From: Rheinheimera sp. 4Y26
Lineage (GTDB): Bacteria > Pseudomonadota > Gammaproteobacteria > Enterobacterales > Alteromonadaceae
Length of the DNA stretch: 64,000 nucleotides
Direction of reading: 5' to 3'
Assembly (NCBI RefSeq): GCF_025245835.1
Contig: NZ_JAOBWS010000011.1
Location: 62,001 to 126,000, forward strand
Part shown: positions 15,962 through 27,765 of the stretch, piece by piece
Numbering within the stretch: position 1 is the stretch's first letter
How the letters are laid out: each line of letters starts with the position of its first letter
Notes under the pieces: model-generated
What the model saw: only the letters and a program-made list of their open reading frames with translations
What the model was told of the DNA's origin: nothing
The model's database searches: none
Made by a program: the position numbers and the translations under genes

Positions 15962-18900
15962 ATGATCCCAAAGTTAACGCCCGAACATACCTTACCTGAA
16001 ATTGTCATTGCTTTTAGCCAGGCCTTACAAAGCGCTGGTTTTGCAGGTGATATTGAAACCAGTTATGCCGCGAGACTCGCTGTTGCAACCGACAACAGTG
16101 TCTATCAGGCGTTGCCACAGGCAGTGCTGTTACCCCGGCATCTGGCCGATTTACAGCTCATCACACAAACAGCGCAACAAACACAGTTTCAAAGCCTAAA
16201 ATTCAGCCCAAGAGGCGGCGGTACCGGTACCAACGGTCAGGCACTGACTGAACATCTGGTGGTGGATTTGTCGCGCCATATGCGGGAAATTTTGGAATTT
16301 AATGCCAAAGAGCGTTGGGTGCGGGTGCAGGCTGGGGTGATTAAAGATCAGCTCAATGCGTTTTTAAAACCCCATGGATTTTTCTTTGCGCCGGATTTAT
16401 CAACGTCAAACCGCGCCACCATTGGTGGCATGATCAATACCGACGCTTCAGGTCAGGGTTCATTGGTGTATGGCAAAACCAGTGACCATGTACTGGCCCT
16501 CAAAACTGTGCTGGTCAGTGGTGAGGTGCTGGATACAGCGCCAATGCCGGTGGCAGAAGCTGAAAAGCTGGCGGCAGAGCAGAATAACATTGGTGCTATT
16601 TACCGTCAGGTGCTGGGCAGTACCCGAGATCACCGTAGCGATATTCTGGCCAAATTCCCACGGCTAAACCGTTTTTTAACAGGTTACGATTTAGAACATG
16701 TCTGGAATGATGATTTAACCCGCTTTGATTTAGGCCGGGTGATCACAGGCTCGGAAGGTTCCTTAGGTTTTGTCGCCGAGGCCAAACTGAATGTCACCCC
16801 TATTGCACCTTTTAAATGCCTGGTGAATGTCAAATACGACAGCTTTGTCAGTGCGCTAAAAAATGCCCCCTTTTTAGTGGCTGCACAGGCCACCTCGGTG
16901 GAAACCGTTGATAGTAAAGTGCTGGATTTAGCCCGGCAGGACATTATCTGGCATCAGGTGAAAAACTACATTGAAGATGTGCCCGGCAAAACCATGCTGG
17001 GCCTGAATATGGTGGAATACAACGCCGAAGATGAAGCGGACATGCAGCAAAAAGTGGCGGCTCTGGAAAGCCGGCTGCAACAGGCCTTAGCAACAGGTGA
17101 CAGTGGCATTATCGGTTATCAGCTGACCTACGATCTAGGCGCTATTAATCAGATTTATGCGATGCGTAAAAAAGCCGTTGGTTTACTCGGCAATGCCAAA
17201 GGCCAGCAAAAACCTTTGCCTTTTGCTGAAGATACTGCCGTGCCTCCTGAGAATCTCGCCGATTTTATTATGGAATTCAGAGCATTGCTCGACAGCCACG
17301 GCCTGAGTTACGGCATGTTTGGCCATGTTGATGCCGGTGTGCTGCATGTGCGCCCGGCCCTTGATATGTGTGACCCTGCGCAGGAAAAGCTGCTGCGTCA
17401 GGTGTCGGATCAGGTGGTGGCACTGACCGCAAAATATGGCGGTTTAATGTGGGGCGAGCACGGTAAAGGTTATCGCAGTGAATATGGTCCTGCCTTTTTT
17501 GGCGAAACCTTATTTACAGAACTTCGCAAAATTAAAGCCGCCTTTGACCCAGCCAACCGGATGAACCCGGGCAAAATTTGTACGCCACTGAATAGTCAGG
17601 ATACGCTGGTCAGTGTGGATGGGGTAAAACGTGGTTTTTATGACCGGCAAATCCCCATCCAGGTACGGCAGAGTTTCGACAGCGCCGCCAACTGCAATGG
17701 CAATGGCCTGTGTTTTAACTACGAAGAAAATTCACCGATGTGCCCGTCCAGCAAAATTACCAAAGACCGCCGCCACAGCCCTAAAGGCCGCGCCGGTTTG
17801 ATGCGTGAATGGTTAAGGCTGATGAGCAAGCAAGGCGTCGATGTATTGGCGCAGGAGCAGCAGTTGCTGGCATCGTCCGGTGGCCTGAAAAATTTCGCTG
17901 AGCGTATTCGCAACAGTATTGGTAAAAAGCGGGGCGAGGCCGATTTTTCCCATGAAGTGATGGAAGCCATGGAAGGATGTCTGGCCTGTAAAGCCTGCGC
18001 CGGTCAGTGTCCGATTAAAGTCGATGTGCCATCGTTCAGAGCACGATTTTTACAGTTGTATCACAGCCGTTATTTAAGGCCGCTGAAAGATTATGTGGTG
18101 GCCGGTATTGAGCAAAGTGCGCCCAAGCTTGCAAAAGCTCCGGCGCTGGTCAACTTTAGCTTAAAGATGCGCCCTGTGGCCTGGTTGCTGGAAAAAACCA
18201 TAGGTTATGTGGATTCACCACTGCTGTCGGTACCGACTTTAGCCGAACGGATCCAGCATAAATATCAGTTTGACTTAACCCGGTTGCAAAGCCTGTCGCT
18301 GGCCGAGCGGGAAAAGCTGGTGCTGTTGGTGCAAGACCCATTTACCAGTTTTTATGAAGCCGATTTAGTGGCTGACGCCCTGAGTCTGCTGGAAAAACTT
18401 GGTTTTACCCCGGTACTGTTGCCGTTTTTACCCAATGGCAAACCGCAGCATGTGAAAGGCTTTTTACGTGAATTTGCGAAAACTGCGCAAAATGCCGCTG
18501 ATTTTCTGAACCAGCTCACCGCCCTTGGCGCGCCTCTGATTGGCCTGGATGCGTCTTTGGTGTTGGTGTATCGCGACGAATATGTCAAAGCTTTAGGAAA
18601 CAAACGGGGTGATTTTGAGGTGAAGTTGCTGCATGAATGGTTAGTGCAACAACAGCTGCCGGCCTTAAATTCGAGTGAGAAATACCGGTTATTTGCGCAT
18701 TGCACTGAAAAAACCGCCTTGCCAGCTACAGAAAAAAGCTGGCAGCAAATTTTCAGCAAAGCAGGTTTAACCCTGGATGTGGTATCTGTTGGTTGTTGTG
18801 GTATGGCCGGCACTTATGGCCATGAAAAACAAAATCAGCAAAATAGCCGCGCTTTATATGACTTAAGCTGGCAGCAGGCACTGCAACAAACGGAAATATC

Positions 18901-19003
18901 CAAAGTACTGGTGACAGGCTTTTCCTGCCGTAGCCAGGTGAAACGTTATGAAGGGCAAAAACCGCAACATCCGCTGCAGTTGCTCGAAAAGTTGTTGAGT
19001 TAA
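15962..19003 (+). CDS. ydiJ: YdiJ-type FAD/4Fe-4S dehydrogenase (D-2-hydroxyglutarate dehydrogenase family)
   Basis: Large two-domain flavoenzyme colinear with E. coli YdiJ, which has been reported to oxidise D-2-hydroxyglutarate. From the ATG at 15962 it is 1013 residues. The N-terminal half has the PCMH FAD-binding segment (FSPRGGGTGTNGQALT, TIGGMINTDASGQGSLVYGKTSDH) and the D-lactate dehydrogenase-like FAD-oxidase C domain (GMFGHVDAGVLHVRPALDMCDP, AFDPANRMNPGKIC). The C-terminal half carries CLACKACAGQCPIKVD iron-sulfur ligands and a CCG motif (VGCCGMAGTYGHEK). An earlier ATG (15920) is in frame, but the shorter start matches the E. coli N-terminus; no clear ribosome site helps. Single gene with a terminator downstream. 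Confidence 0.92.
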   Translation: MIPKLTPEHTLPEIVIAFSQALQSAGFAGDIETSYAARLAVATDNSVYQALPQAVLLPRHLADLQLITQTAQQTQFQSLKFSPRGGGTGTNGQALTEHLVVDLSRHMREILEFNAKERWVRVQAGVIKDQLNAFLKPHGFFFAPDLSTSNRATIGGMINTDASGQGSLVYGKTSDHVLALKTVLVSGEVLDTAPMPVAEAEKLAAEQNNIGAIYRQVLGSTRDHRSDILAKFPRLNRFLTGYDLEHVWNDDLTRFDLGRVITGSEGSLGFVAEAKLNVTPIAPFKCLVNVKYDSFVSALKNAPFLVAAQATSVETVDSKVLDLARQDIIWHQVKNYIEDVPGKTMLGLNMVEYNAEDEADMQQKVAALESRLQQALATGDSGIIGYQLTYDLGAINQIYAMRKKAVGLLGNAKGQQKPLPFAEDTAVPPENLADFIMEFRALLDSHGLSYGMFGHVDAGVLHVRPALDMCDPAQEKLLRQVSDQVVALTAKYGGLMWGEHGKGYRSEYGPAFFGETLFTELRKIKAAFDPANRMNPGKICTPLNSQDTLVSVDGVKRGFYDRQIPIQVRQSFDSAANCNGNGLCFNYEENSPMCPSSKITKDRRHSPKGRAGLMREWLRLMSKQGVDVLAQEQQLLASSGGLKNFAERIRNSIGKKRGEADFSHEVMEAMEGCLACKACAGQCPIKVDVPSFRARFLQLYHSRYLRPLKDYVVAGIEQSAPKLAKAPALVNFSLKMRPVAWLLEKTIGYVDSPLLSVPTLAERIQHKYQFDLTRLQSLSLAEREKLVLLVQDPFTSFYEADLVADALSLLEKLGFTPVLLPFLPNGKPQHVKGFLREFAKTAQNAADFLNQLTALGAPLIGLDASLVLVYRDEYVKALGNKRGDFEVKLLHEWLVQQQLPALNSSEKYRLFAHCTEKTALPATEKSWQQIFSKAGLTLDVVSVGCCGMAGTYGHEKQNQQNSRALYDLSWQQALQQTEISKVLVTGFSCRSQVKRYEGQKPQHPLQLLEKLLS

Positions 19004-19033
19004 CCCTAAGCTGGCTGTGGTTGCCGCTTCTTA

Positions 19034-19060
19034 AAAAGCCTGCTGTAGCAGGCTTTTTTT
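19034..19060 (+). terminator. Intrinsic terminator after ydiJ
   Basis: AAAAGCCTGC (19034-19043) pairs with GCAGGCTTTT (19048-19057) around TGTA, followed by more T residues. Confidence 0.93.
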
Positions 19061-19221
19061 CGTTAGTTTGTCAGCCCAATAACATTGGCCTGGAGTAACT
19101 CTCAACCTGTTTGGCAGAAAAGCCTGTTGCGCGCAGAGTCGGGTCGCACGTCAAGCGAACTCCCGGACCTTTGCCATCTGCACTACACTTGCTGTGTCTT
19201 TTACAACAAAGGGAGTTTAGT

Positions 19222-19602
19222 ATGACAGCAACAATCACCAATCCGGTGGGCTGGTTTGAAATTCCGGTCACAGATATGGAACAGAGTAAAAAATTTTACC
19301 AACAGGTGTTTCAGCTTGAGTTGACGATGATGGAGATGGCATCGGATTTAATGGCGTTGTTTCCTTTTGATCACGGCCAGAGTGGTTGTGGTGGCGCTTT
19401 AGTGTTGGGGCCTGAAGCAAAACCTTCCGCCAATGGCACCACAGTGTATTTTCAGACAGCCGATGTGGCGCCTGTGTTATCCAGAGTGGCAGCAGCAGGC
19501 GGCGAAGTGTTGCTGGCAAAAACCGCAATCGGCGAACATGGTTTTATCGGGATGTTTCTCGATCCGGCAGGTAATAAACTGGGTGTGCATAGCATGCAAT
19601 AA
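19222..19602 (+). CDS. VOC-family (glyoxalase-fold) protein
   Basis: The 126-residue protein has the vicinal-oxygen-chelate fold pattern: WFEIPVTDMEQSKKFYQQVF near the N-terminus, a middle VYFQTADVAPVLSRVAAAGGEVLL repeat, and FIGMFLDPAGNKLGVHS at the C-terminus. Such proteins include glyoxalases, dioxygenases and antibiotic-binding proteins; nothing here fixes the substrate. The start at 19222 has GGGAG upstream, while an open extension to 19111 lacks one. Single gene between ydiJ and sppA. Confidence 0.85.
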   Translation: MTATITNPVGWFEIPVTDMEQSKKFYQQVFQLELTMMEMASDLMALFPFDHGQSGCGGALVLGPEAKPSANGTTVYFQTADVAPVLSRVAAAGGEVLLAKTAIGEHGFIGMFLDPAGNKLGVHSMQ

Positions 19603-19660
19603 GCCAACGATTTGCAAAGACTTTGTTGTGGCGTGTTATGGCAAACACAAGAACCACAGC

Positions 19661-19695
19661 AATAAAAAAGGAGCCTTTAAAGCTCCTTTTTTATT
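19661..19695. terminator. Bidirectional terminator, VOC gene and sppA
   Basis: A 14-bp perfect stem, AATAAAAAAGGAGC (19661-19674) with GCTCCTTTTTTATT (19682-19695), closes a 7-base loop between two convergent genes. Confidence 0.94.
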
Positions 19696-19709
19696 GGCAG
19701 GGTTTTATC

Positions 19710-21593
19710 TTATTGCAGCTCACAGCTGAAACAATAAGAGTAAATACCATTTGGATCGTTAAACTGACTAAACTGCGCCACATGCTGTTTTAACTGTGTC
19801 ATCAGCTGTTGCACTGCTTTGGTCTCAGCAGATGGGGTGATTTCCGGCAGTAAGCCCATGGTTTTGGCTTCACCAAACAACTGTTTTACAAATTGTTGTT
19901 GAGGAGTTAATTCCTGCTCAACCAACCAGACATCAAACTGGCTCAGGCTGGCCTTGCTGGCGGCTGATGCAATAGCATCTTCCAGCGTGCCCAGTTTATC
20001 CACCAGACCAAACTCCAGCGCCTTAGTGCCTGTCCAGACGCGGCCCTGGCCTACTTTATCCACCGCGGTTTTGTCGAGGTTACGGCTAACACCCACGTGG
20101 GTGATAAATTCATCGTAACCACGTTCAATCATACGTTGCAGCAGCTTTTCAGCATCAGCCGGCAAGCCTTTAAACAGCGGTAAGCCAGCGCTAAAACCAG
20201 CAAGATCTGTGGTGCCAACACCATCGACATTCAGACCCAGGCTGCCAACCGCGTTTTCAGCTGTATGCAACATGGCAAAAATACCGATAGATCCCGTGAT
20301 AGTTGTAGGGGCTGCCCAGATCTCGTTGGCTGGAGCGGCAATCCAATAACCACCGGAGGCTGCCACTGCGCCCATGGAGGCAATCACTGGTTTGCCGGCC
20401 GCTTTTAATAAACGGATTTCTTCAGAGATAATTTCAGATGCAAAAGCGCTGCCGCCACCACTGTCGATACGCAGCACCACAGCTTTTACTTTGTCATCCA
20501 GTCTGGCTTTACGCAGCAATTTAGCCGTACTGTCGCCGCCAATCATACCGGCTTTGGCATTGCCATCCACAATGGTGCCACGGGCCACAATCAGTGCGAC
20601 CTTGTCGGTCATTGGGTTTGGCATCTGCATTTTTGGGATCACCAGGCTGTGGTATTCGTCGTAATTCACCTGATTAAAGGTTTGGTTTTCTTTGTCTTCA
20701 CCAACTAATGCAATTACATCCTGGCGGAATTCTTCGCGGGTTTTTAAGCTGTCCACCAGTTTGGCGTCCAGGGCATATTTGGCAATATCACCGTCGGCTG
20801 CGCTGATACGCTGATACAAGCTGGCAAAACTTTCATCAAAATTGCTGACATCAAAACCACGACGGGCAGCGACCTGTTGTTTATAGCTACTCCATAACTC
20901 GTTTAACCAGGCGCTGTTGGCTTCTTTGGCTTCAGGTGACATATCGTCGCGCAGGAAAGGTTCGACTGCCGATTTATAAGTACCGACCTTAAAGACGTGA
21001 GTGCTGATTTTCAGCTTTTCCAGTGCACTTTTGTAATACATAGGGTAACTGCCGTAACCTTCGAGCAGAACTGTGCCTTTTGGATGCAGGTTAATGCTGT
21101 CAGCGTAGCTCGCCAGATAATATTGGTTTTGCGCATAAAAAGTGCCTGTTGCCAGTACCTTTTTGCCTGCCGCTTTGAACTTCTCCAGTGCGCTGCCAAC
21201 TGTTTGCAGTTTATCCAGTGAACCACGGCCTAAATTTGATAGTTCCAACACTATCACTTTAATTTTGTCGTCTTTAGTGGCGCGTTCAAGCACTTTAACT
21301 ACATCGCGCACCAGAATTTCCGGTGTTTCTTCGCTGCCGCCGGCAGCTTCGTTCATCATGGCTTCCAGCGGATCAACAAAACGCAGCTCTTCAACCAGAT
21401 CGCCTTTCAGGTTCAGCACCAGTGCAGCAGATTCGGGAACTTCGACTTGTTCGTCATCAGATAACAAGACGCTGATAAAGCCGACAAAAATAATCAGGAA
21501 AATCAGGTTCAGCACCAGATTCCGGACGGTTTTAAACACTTTTAACACTGCGGAAAAAAATCTTCTGAGCAGGCCTGGTCTTTCTAACGACAT
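19710..21593 (-). CDS. sppA: Signal peptide peptidase SppA (protease IV, 67-kDa type)
   Basis: Inner-membrane serine protease that degrades cleaved signal peptides. The 627-residue product is the duplicated long form (E. coli 618). A single N-terminal transmembrane helix (LVLNLIFLIIFVGFISVLL) anchors it. The catalytic lysine is Lys207 in GTYKSAVEPF and the nucleophile Ser413 in GAVAASGGYWIAAP, equivalent to E. coli Lys209 and Ser409. The start at 21593 is chosen because AGGTG lies 8 bases before it; three more in-frame codons are open upstream. Confidence 0.95.
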   Translation of the reverse strand: MSLERPGLLRRFFSAVLKVFKTVRNLVLNLIFLIIFVGFISVLLSDDEQVEVPESAALVLNLKGDLVEELRFVDPLEAMMNEAAGGSEETPEILVRDVVKVLERATKDDKIKVIVLELSNLGRGSLDKLQTVGSALEKFKAAGKKVLATGTFYAQNQYYLASYADSINLHPKGTVLLEGYGSYPMYYKSALEKLKISTHVFKVGTYKSAVEPFLRDDMSPEAKEANSAWLNELWSSYKQQVAARRGFDVSNFDESFASLYQRISAADGDIAKYALDAKLVDSLKTREEFRQDVIALVGEDKENQTFNQVNYDEYHSLVIPKMQMPNPMTDKVALIVARGTIVDGNAKAGMIGGDSTAKLLRKARLDDKVKAVVLRIDSGGGSAFASEIISEEIRLLKAAGKPVIASMGAVAASGGYWIAAPANEIWAAPTTITGSIGIFAMLHTAENAVGSLGLNVDGVGTTDLAGFSAGLPLFKGLPADAEKLLQRMIERGYDEFITHVGVSRNLDKTAVDKVGQGRVWTGTKALEFGLVDKLGTLEDAIASAASKASLSQFDVWLVEQELTPQQQFVKQLFGEAKTMGLLPEITPSAETKAVQQLMTQLKQHVAQFSQFNDPNGIYSYCFSCELQ

Positions 21594-21711
21594 AACAAAC
21601 ACCTATATAAATACTTCTGTCTGAGGCTAAGATAACGAATTAAGGCAATAAACTTAAACGGAATTTGTAAGAAAATGTTTAATCCTTGTCAGCGCAGTTA
21701 AAAGCGGCTAA

Positions 21712-23769
<2,058 letters not shown>

Positions 23770-23790
23770 TTTAACTATTTTTTGACAGAA

Positions 23791-23817
23791 ACGGCGCCGG
23801 CAACAGCGCCGTTTTTT
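23791..23817 (+). terminator. First terminator after fadH
   Basis: ACGGCGC (23791-23797) pairs with GCGCCGT (23806-23812), followed by TTTTT. Confidence 0.9.
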
Positions 23818-23833
23818 ATCGATAAAAACCATC

Positions 23834-23861
23834 AAACCACCAGCTTTCTGGTGGTTTTTTT
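23834..23861 (+). terminator. Second terminator after fadH
   Basis: AAACCACCAG (23834-23843) pairs with CTGGTGGTTT (23848-23857) around CTTT, followed by TTTT. The two terminators lie in tandem. Confidence 0.9.
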
Positions 23862-24290
23862 ATGTACAGAAAAAATGAACCGGATTTTACTTGCAAGCAG
23901 GCTGCTTTAGGCAGTATTACATTCAATCGGTGGCACAAATGTGCGCTTTTGGTGCGAAGCAAAGGGGCACAAAGAAAACCCTGCACCAAAAAGGCGCATT
24001 TTGTCATACAGTTGCCACAGCAACGACATACACTCAGTCACACACTGTGGCGTTTATTCTGGCTGTGACAGGATTTATCGATGTGTGATTCATCATGGTA
24101 TTGGCTTTGCAATGTGCTTAAGCTGCGCTTGGCAAAGCAGGGGGCGGCAAAAGATATTTTTGTTTGTTGCGCTGTAGCGGGCATGCAATAAAACAAGACA
24201 GGTTTGGGTATAAGGGCTGTTACCTATCAAACGCCGGCAGGCATAGCTCATGTGCTACCGGCACTGGTGTTGATTTACAGGGAGTCTCAG
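23862..24290 (+). other. Gene-free 430-base region before glgC
   Basis: No convincing gene; several short overlapping open frames in three phases lack ribosome sites and family resemblance. It contains a long inverted repeat with TGCGC...GGTGC arms (23942-23955 with 23983-23998, small bulges), a GTTGC/GCAAC hairpin (24011-24024) and a GCTTTGC/GCAAAGC pair near 24104-24138. I found no strong promoter and no copy of the palindrome seen before glgP. It may be a long structured leader of glgCA or hold a small RNA. Confidence 0.4.
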
Positions 24291-25523
24291 ATGTCAGGTG
24301 TATTAACAATGATTTTGGCAGGTGGAGAAGGCACCAGACTGGCGCCATTAACAGGGATCCGCGCTAAACCTGCAGTGCCTTTTGGCGGTAACTACCGCAT
24401 CATCGATTTTGTACTGAATAACTTTGTGAATTCAGACTTATTACAGATCTTTGTGATCACGCAGTTTAAATCCCATTCGCTGATGAAACACTTAAGCCGG
24501 GCCTGGCGGGTGACGGGGTTAACCAACAGATTTATCGACCCTATTCCGGCGCAAATGCAAACCGGTAAACACTGGTATCTGGGCACGGCCGATGCTGTTT
24601 ATCAGAACCTGCATTTGATTCATGGCCTGGATCCTGAACATGTCTGTGTGTTTGGCGGTGATCATATTTACAAAATGGATGTGCGCCAGATGCTGGATTT
24701 TCACCGGCAGCGCAATGCCAGACTGACAGTCGCGGCTATTCCGGTGCCGGTGTCACAAGCCCATGAATTTGGGGTCATTGAAGTGGATGCAGAGGGCAAA
24801 ATGATTGGTTTTGAAGAAAAACCAAAATCCAACCCAAAAACCATTCCGGGCAATCCTGATTTTGTGCTGGCGTCTATGGGCAATTATATTTTTGAAGCGC
24901 GCTGTCTGGTCGATGTGCTGGAAGAAGACGCGGCACAAGCGGATTCCAAACACGATTTTGGTCATAACATCATTCCAAAACTCTTTCCGTCTGGTGATGT
25001 GTATGTGTATGACTTTTCGACCAATATTATCCGCGGTGAAAAAGAGGCCGCCTGGGGGTACTGGCGGGATGTGGGCACTATTGACTCTTATTACGAAGCC
25101 AATATGGATTTAATTTCTGTGGTGCCTCCCATTGATTTATATAACAAATACTGGCCGCTACGCAGTTACACGCCACCTGTACCGCCGGCCAAGTTTGTCC
25201 ATGATGAAGCCAACAGAACAGGGCAGGCCATCAGTTCTATGGTGGCTGCGGGTTGTATTGTCAGTGGCTCTATCGTTTATCATTCCATTCTGGGTTATAA
25301 CGTCCACGTACACAGCCACAGTTATATTGAAAAAAGTGTGCTGATGGGCAACAACGATATTGGCCGGGGTTGTCGTATTCGCCGCGCTATTATCGATAAA
25401 GATGTAAAAATTGCGCCAGGCACCATTATTGGTGAAGATCCGGTGCTGGATAGGGAGCGTTTTCACGTCTCCCCTGATGGCGTGGTGGTGATCCCAAAAG
25501 GGGCACTGGTCGGTTTTGATTAG
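24291..25523 (+). CDS. glgC: Glucose-1-phosphate adenylyltransferase
   Basis: Makes ADP-glucose from glucose 1-phosphate and ATP, the committed step of glycogen synthesis. The 410-residue product has the nucleotidyltransferase signature MILAGGEGTRLAPLT, KPAVPFGGNYRIIDFVLNN, GTADAVYQN, VFGGDHIYKMD and FEEKP, and a C-terminal left-handed beta-helix region (SGSIVYHSILGYNVHVHSHSYIEKSVLMGNNDIGRGC, split by me into hexapeptide-like repeats). The ATG at 24291 has GGAG 8 bases upstream and the correct N-terminus; the longer open frame is not used. glgA follows 41 bases later. Confidence 0.95.
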   Translation: MSGVLTMILAGGEGTRLAPLTGIRAKPAVPFGGNYRIIDFVLNNFVNSDLLQIFVITQFKSHSLMKHLSRAWRVTGLTNRFIDPIPAQMQTGKHWYLGTADAVYQNLHLIHGLDPEHVCVFGGDHIYKMDVRQMLDFHRQRNARLTVAAIPVPVSQAHEFGVIEVDAEGKMIGFEEKPKSNPKTIPGNPDFVLASMGNYIFEARCLVDVLEEDAAQADSKHDFGHNIIPKLFPSGDVYVYDFSTNIIRGEKEAAWGYWRDVGTIDSYYEANMDLISVVPPIDLYNKYWPLRSYTPPVPPAKFVHDEANRTGQAISSMVAAGCIVSGSIVYHSILGYNVHVHSHSYIEKSVLMGNNDIGRGCRIRRAIIDKDVKIAPGTIIGEDPVLDRERFHVSPDGVVVIPKGALVGFD

Positions 25524-25564
25524 AACTGTTGCCTGTTGTTGGCATGTTGGAGCGAAAAGGTCGG

Positions 25565-26974
25565 ATGCAGATAGTCTTTTTATGCAGTGAATTTGAAGGT
25601 TTGCTAAAAACCGGCGGTTTGGCCGATGCAACACGTGGTCTGGCACAGGCACTCCAGGCCAAAGGGCATAAGGTGATTGTGCTGATGCCCCGTTATGGTG
25701 CTTTGTATAACAAAGCGCTGCTAGACGACTGGCAATCCGTTTATGTGGAGCTTGGCAATCAGCGTTATGGTTGTGCTGTGCGCCATCTGGTCAGTGATGG
25801 TATTGCGATAGCACTGATTGAACATCATGACTTTTTTGCCAGAGCCAGACCCTATGATGATGGTGAGCATCCTTATCATGACAACGCGCTGCGTTTTGCC
25901 TTTTTTTGTAAGGCGGCGCTTTATTACCTCAGCGAAAATGGCATCGAGCCAGATGTGATCCATGGTCACGACTGGCAATCAGCCGCTGGTGCTTTATATC
26001 TGAAACAAATGCAGCAACAGGGGCTGTTGCTGCAAAGTCGTTTTGTGCTCACCATTCATAATGCTGCCTATCAGCAGGGCATAGCCCGGCACGACTTAGC
26101 CATGCTGGGTATCAGCACGTCCGACTGTCCGGCCGACGTGCCGCTCAGCCTGTTAAGTCTGGGCGTCGCCCATTGCAGCAGTTTTAATACCGTCAGTCAG
26201 GGCTATCGGCAAGAGTTATTGTCTGAACCCGCTGCCAATGGTTTAAGTAGTCTGTATCAAGCCAGGCAACAGCATTTTAGTGGTATTGTGAATGGTTGTG
26301 ATTATGGCCGCTGGGACCCGCAAACCGATAAGTCGTTAGTGGCTAATTACCACAGCGCTGATTTAACCGGTAAAGGGTTGTGTAAATCTGAATTACGCCG
26401 CCAAATGGGCCTGGCCGACAGCAAGGTGCCGTTGTTTGTGTCAGTCAGCCGGGTCACAGGGCAAAAAGGCTTTGATTATCTGATCCCAGCGTTAAGTCAC
26501 TGGCTTGCCAGCAGCAGTGCTCAGGTGGTGATGATGGGCACTGGCGAGCAAAAATATATTCAGCCACTCAAAACACTGCAGCAGCAATATCCGTTGCAAT
26601 ACCGTTTTATCGAAGGTTTTGATGAAGATTTTTCTCATCAACTTGAAGCTGCCGGCGATTTTTTTCTGATGCCAAGTTTGTTTGAGCCCTGTGGTCTGAA
26701 CCAGATTTACAGCCTGCGTTATGGCACTGTGCCTATAGTACGTGCGACCGGTGGCTTAAAAGATACGGTGCTGGCGTTGCCCGCACGGGGCGCCACTGGC
26801 ATCAGTTTTACCGAGCCTGATGTTGAGGCTTTGCTCGGCGCCTTACAACAGGCTGAAGCCTTATATCAGAACAAAGCTAAATATCAGAAAGTACAGCAAA
26901 GAGGCATGCAACAATATTTTGGCTGGGGCGAAGCGGCAGAACAATACCTGAAGATGTACCAACAGGCGACATAA
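25565..26974 (+). CDS. glgA: Glycogen synthase (ADP-glucose)
   Basis: GT5 transferase that extends alpha-1,4-glucan from ADP-glucose made by GlgC. The 469-residue product opens MQIVFLCSEFEGLLKTGGLADA, with the KTGGL substrate-binding motif, then HGHDWQSAAGALY, LTIHNAAYQQG, and the C-terminal Rossmann domain with FLMPSLFEPCGLNQIYSLRYG and ATGGLKDTV. Start at 25565 has AAGG upstream; two other in-frame starts up to 25529 are possible. It forms a glgC-glgA pair; no branching enzyme or debranching gene is in this window. Confidence 0.93.
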   Translation: MQIVFLCSEFEGLLKTGGLADATRGLAQALQAKGHKVIVLMPRYGALYNKALLDDWQSVYVELGNQRYGCAVRHLVSDGIAIALIEHHDFFARARPYDDGEHPYHDNALRFAFFCKAALYYLSENGIEPDVIHGHDWQSAAGALYLKQMQQQGLLLQSRFVLTIHNAAYQQGIARHDLAMLGISTSDCPADVPLSLLSLGVAHCSSFNTVSQGYRQELLSEPAANGLSSLYQARQQHFSGIVNGCDYGRWDPQTDKSLVANYHSADLTGKGLCKSELRRQMGLADSKVPLFVSVSRVTGQKGFDYLIPALSHWLASSSAQVVMMGTGEQKYIQPLKTLQQQYPLQYRFIEGFDEDFSHQLEAAGDFFLMPSLFEPCGLNQIYSLRYGTVPIVRATGGLKDTVLALPARGATGISFTEPDVEALLGALQQAEALYQNKAKYQKVQQRGMQQYFGWGEAAEQYLKMYQQAT

Positions 26975-27107
26975 CAGGGCGTGCTGCCCGCTTCTTCGGC
27001 ACGGATTGTTTAGCGCTGCAGCAATCAGCCCGGAGCGAATGAAAACTATTGTCCTGCTTTGATTTTATTTGCTAGCCTTACAGGGCATTTTTTCAAGGGC
27101 TGATGTT

Positions 27108-27668
27108 ATGGATGCTATTACGTTATTAACAACCCGCTATTCTTCTTCACGTTTAACTGAACCGGCACCCGCCGGTGAAGCATTAGAGTTGATTAAACAG
27201 GCAGCATTAAAAGTGCCTGATCACGGTGGTTTAAAACCCTGGCGTTTTGTGATTTTTCAGGGCAAAAAAGCGCTGGCAAAACTAGGTGATATTTTTGCTG
27301 AAGCTGCACTGGAGGAAGATCCATCTATTGCCAACGAGTTATTGGAAAGAGCACGGCAATTACCGCTGCGTGCGCCTATGGTCATTGCCTGTATTGCCAA
27401 ATGTACTGAACATGCCAAAGTTCCGCTGCAGGAACAGGTGCAATCCGCCGCCTGTAGTGTGATGGCGATGCAGCAGGCCGCTTTTGCCCAGGGGTTTGGC
27501 GGGATCTGGCGCACCGGGGCTTACGCCCAGTATGAATTTGTGAAACAGGCACTGGGCCTGGGCGAAGACGACGAAATTGTCGGTTATTTATATCTCGGCA
27601 CCTGTGCCGGTGAGGCACCACAAAGGGCAATACCGGATACTGCCGAGTTTTTCAGTTATTTTGAATAA
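27108..27668 (+). CDS. ydjA: YdjA-type NAD(P)H nitroreductase family protein
   Basis: Small FMN-dependent nitroreductase-fold protein. The 186 residues align with E. coli YdjA (183): MDAITLLTTRYSSSRLTEPAPAGEALE, VPDHGGLKPWRF, LPLRAPMVIACIAKC, SVMAMQQAAFAQGFGGIWRTGAY and EIVGYLYLGTC. The physiological substrate is unknown. The ATG at 27108 has AAGGG upstream; a 13-codon open extension does not. Single gene between glgA and the asnS terminators. Confidence 0.88.
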   Translation: MDAITLLTTRYSSSRLTEPAPAGEALELIKQAALKVPDHGGLKPWRFVIFQGKKALAKLGDIFAEAALEEDPSIANELLERARQLPLRAPMVIACIAKCTEHAKVPLQEQVQSAACSVMAMQQAAFAQGFGGIWRTGAYAQYEFVKQALGLGEDDEIVGYLYLGTCAGEAPQRAIPDTAEFFSYFE

Positions 27669-27690
27669 AGCTGAAATAGCTGCTTGTGGT

Positions 27691-27721
27691 AAAAACCACC
27701 TCATTCGCAGGTGGTTTTTTT
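27691..27721 (+). terminator. Intrinsic terminator after the nitroreductase gene
   Basis: AAAAACCACCT (27691-27701) pairs with AGGTGGTTTTT (27709-27719), with T residues continuing. Confidence 0.92.
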
Positions 27722-27765
27722 ATTTGGAAAAGTGTTAACGTTATTTAGGACGGGTCAGTGACAAT

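Noticed and set aside
24060-24100. CRP site before glgC
   Set aside because: Only a single TGTGA half-site is present; no matching TCACA at the right spacing.
23862-24177. Three overlapping short open frames before glgC
   Set aside because: They overlap each other in different phases, lack ribosome sites and show no family resemblance.
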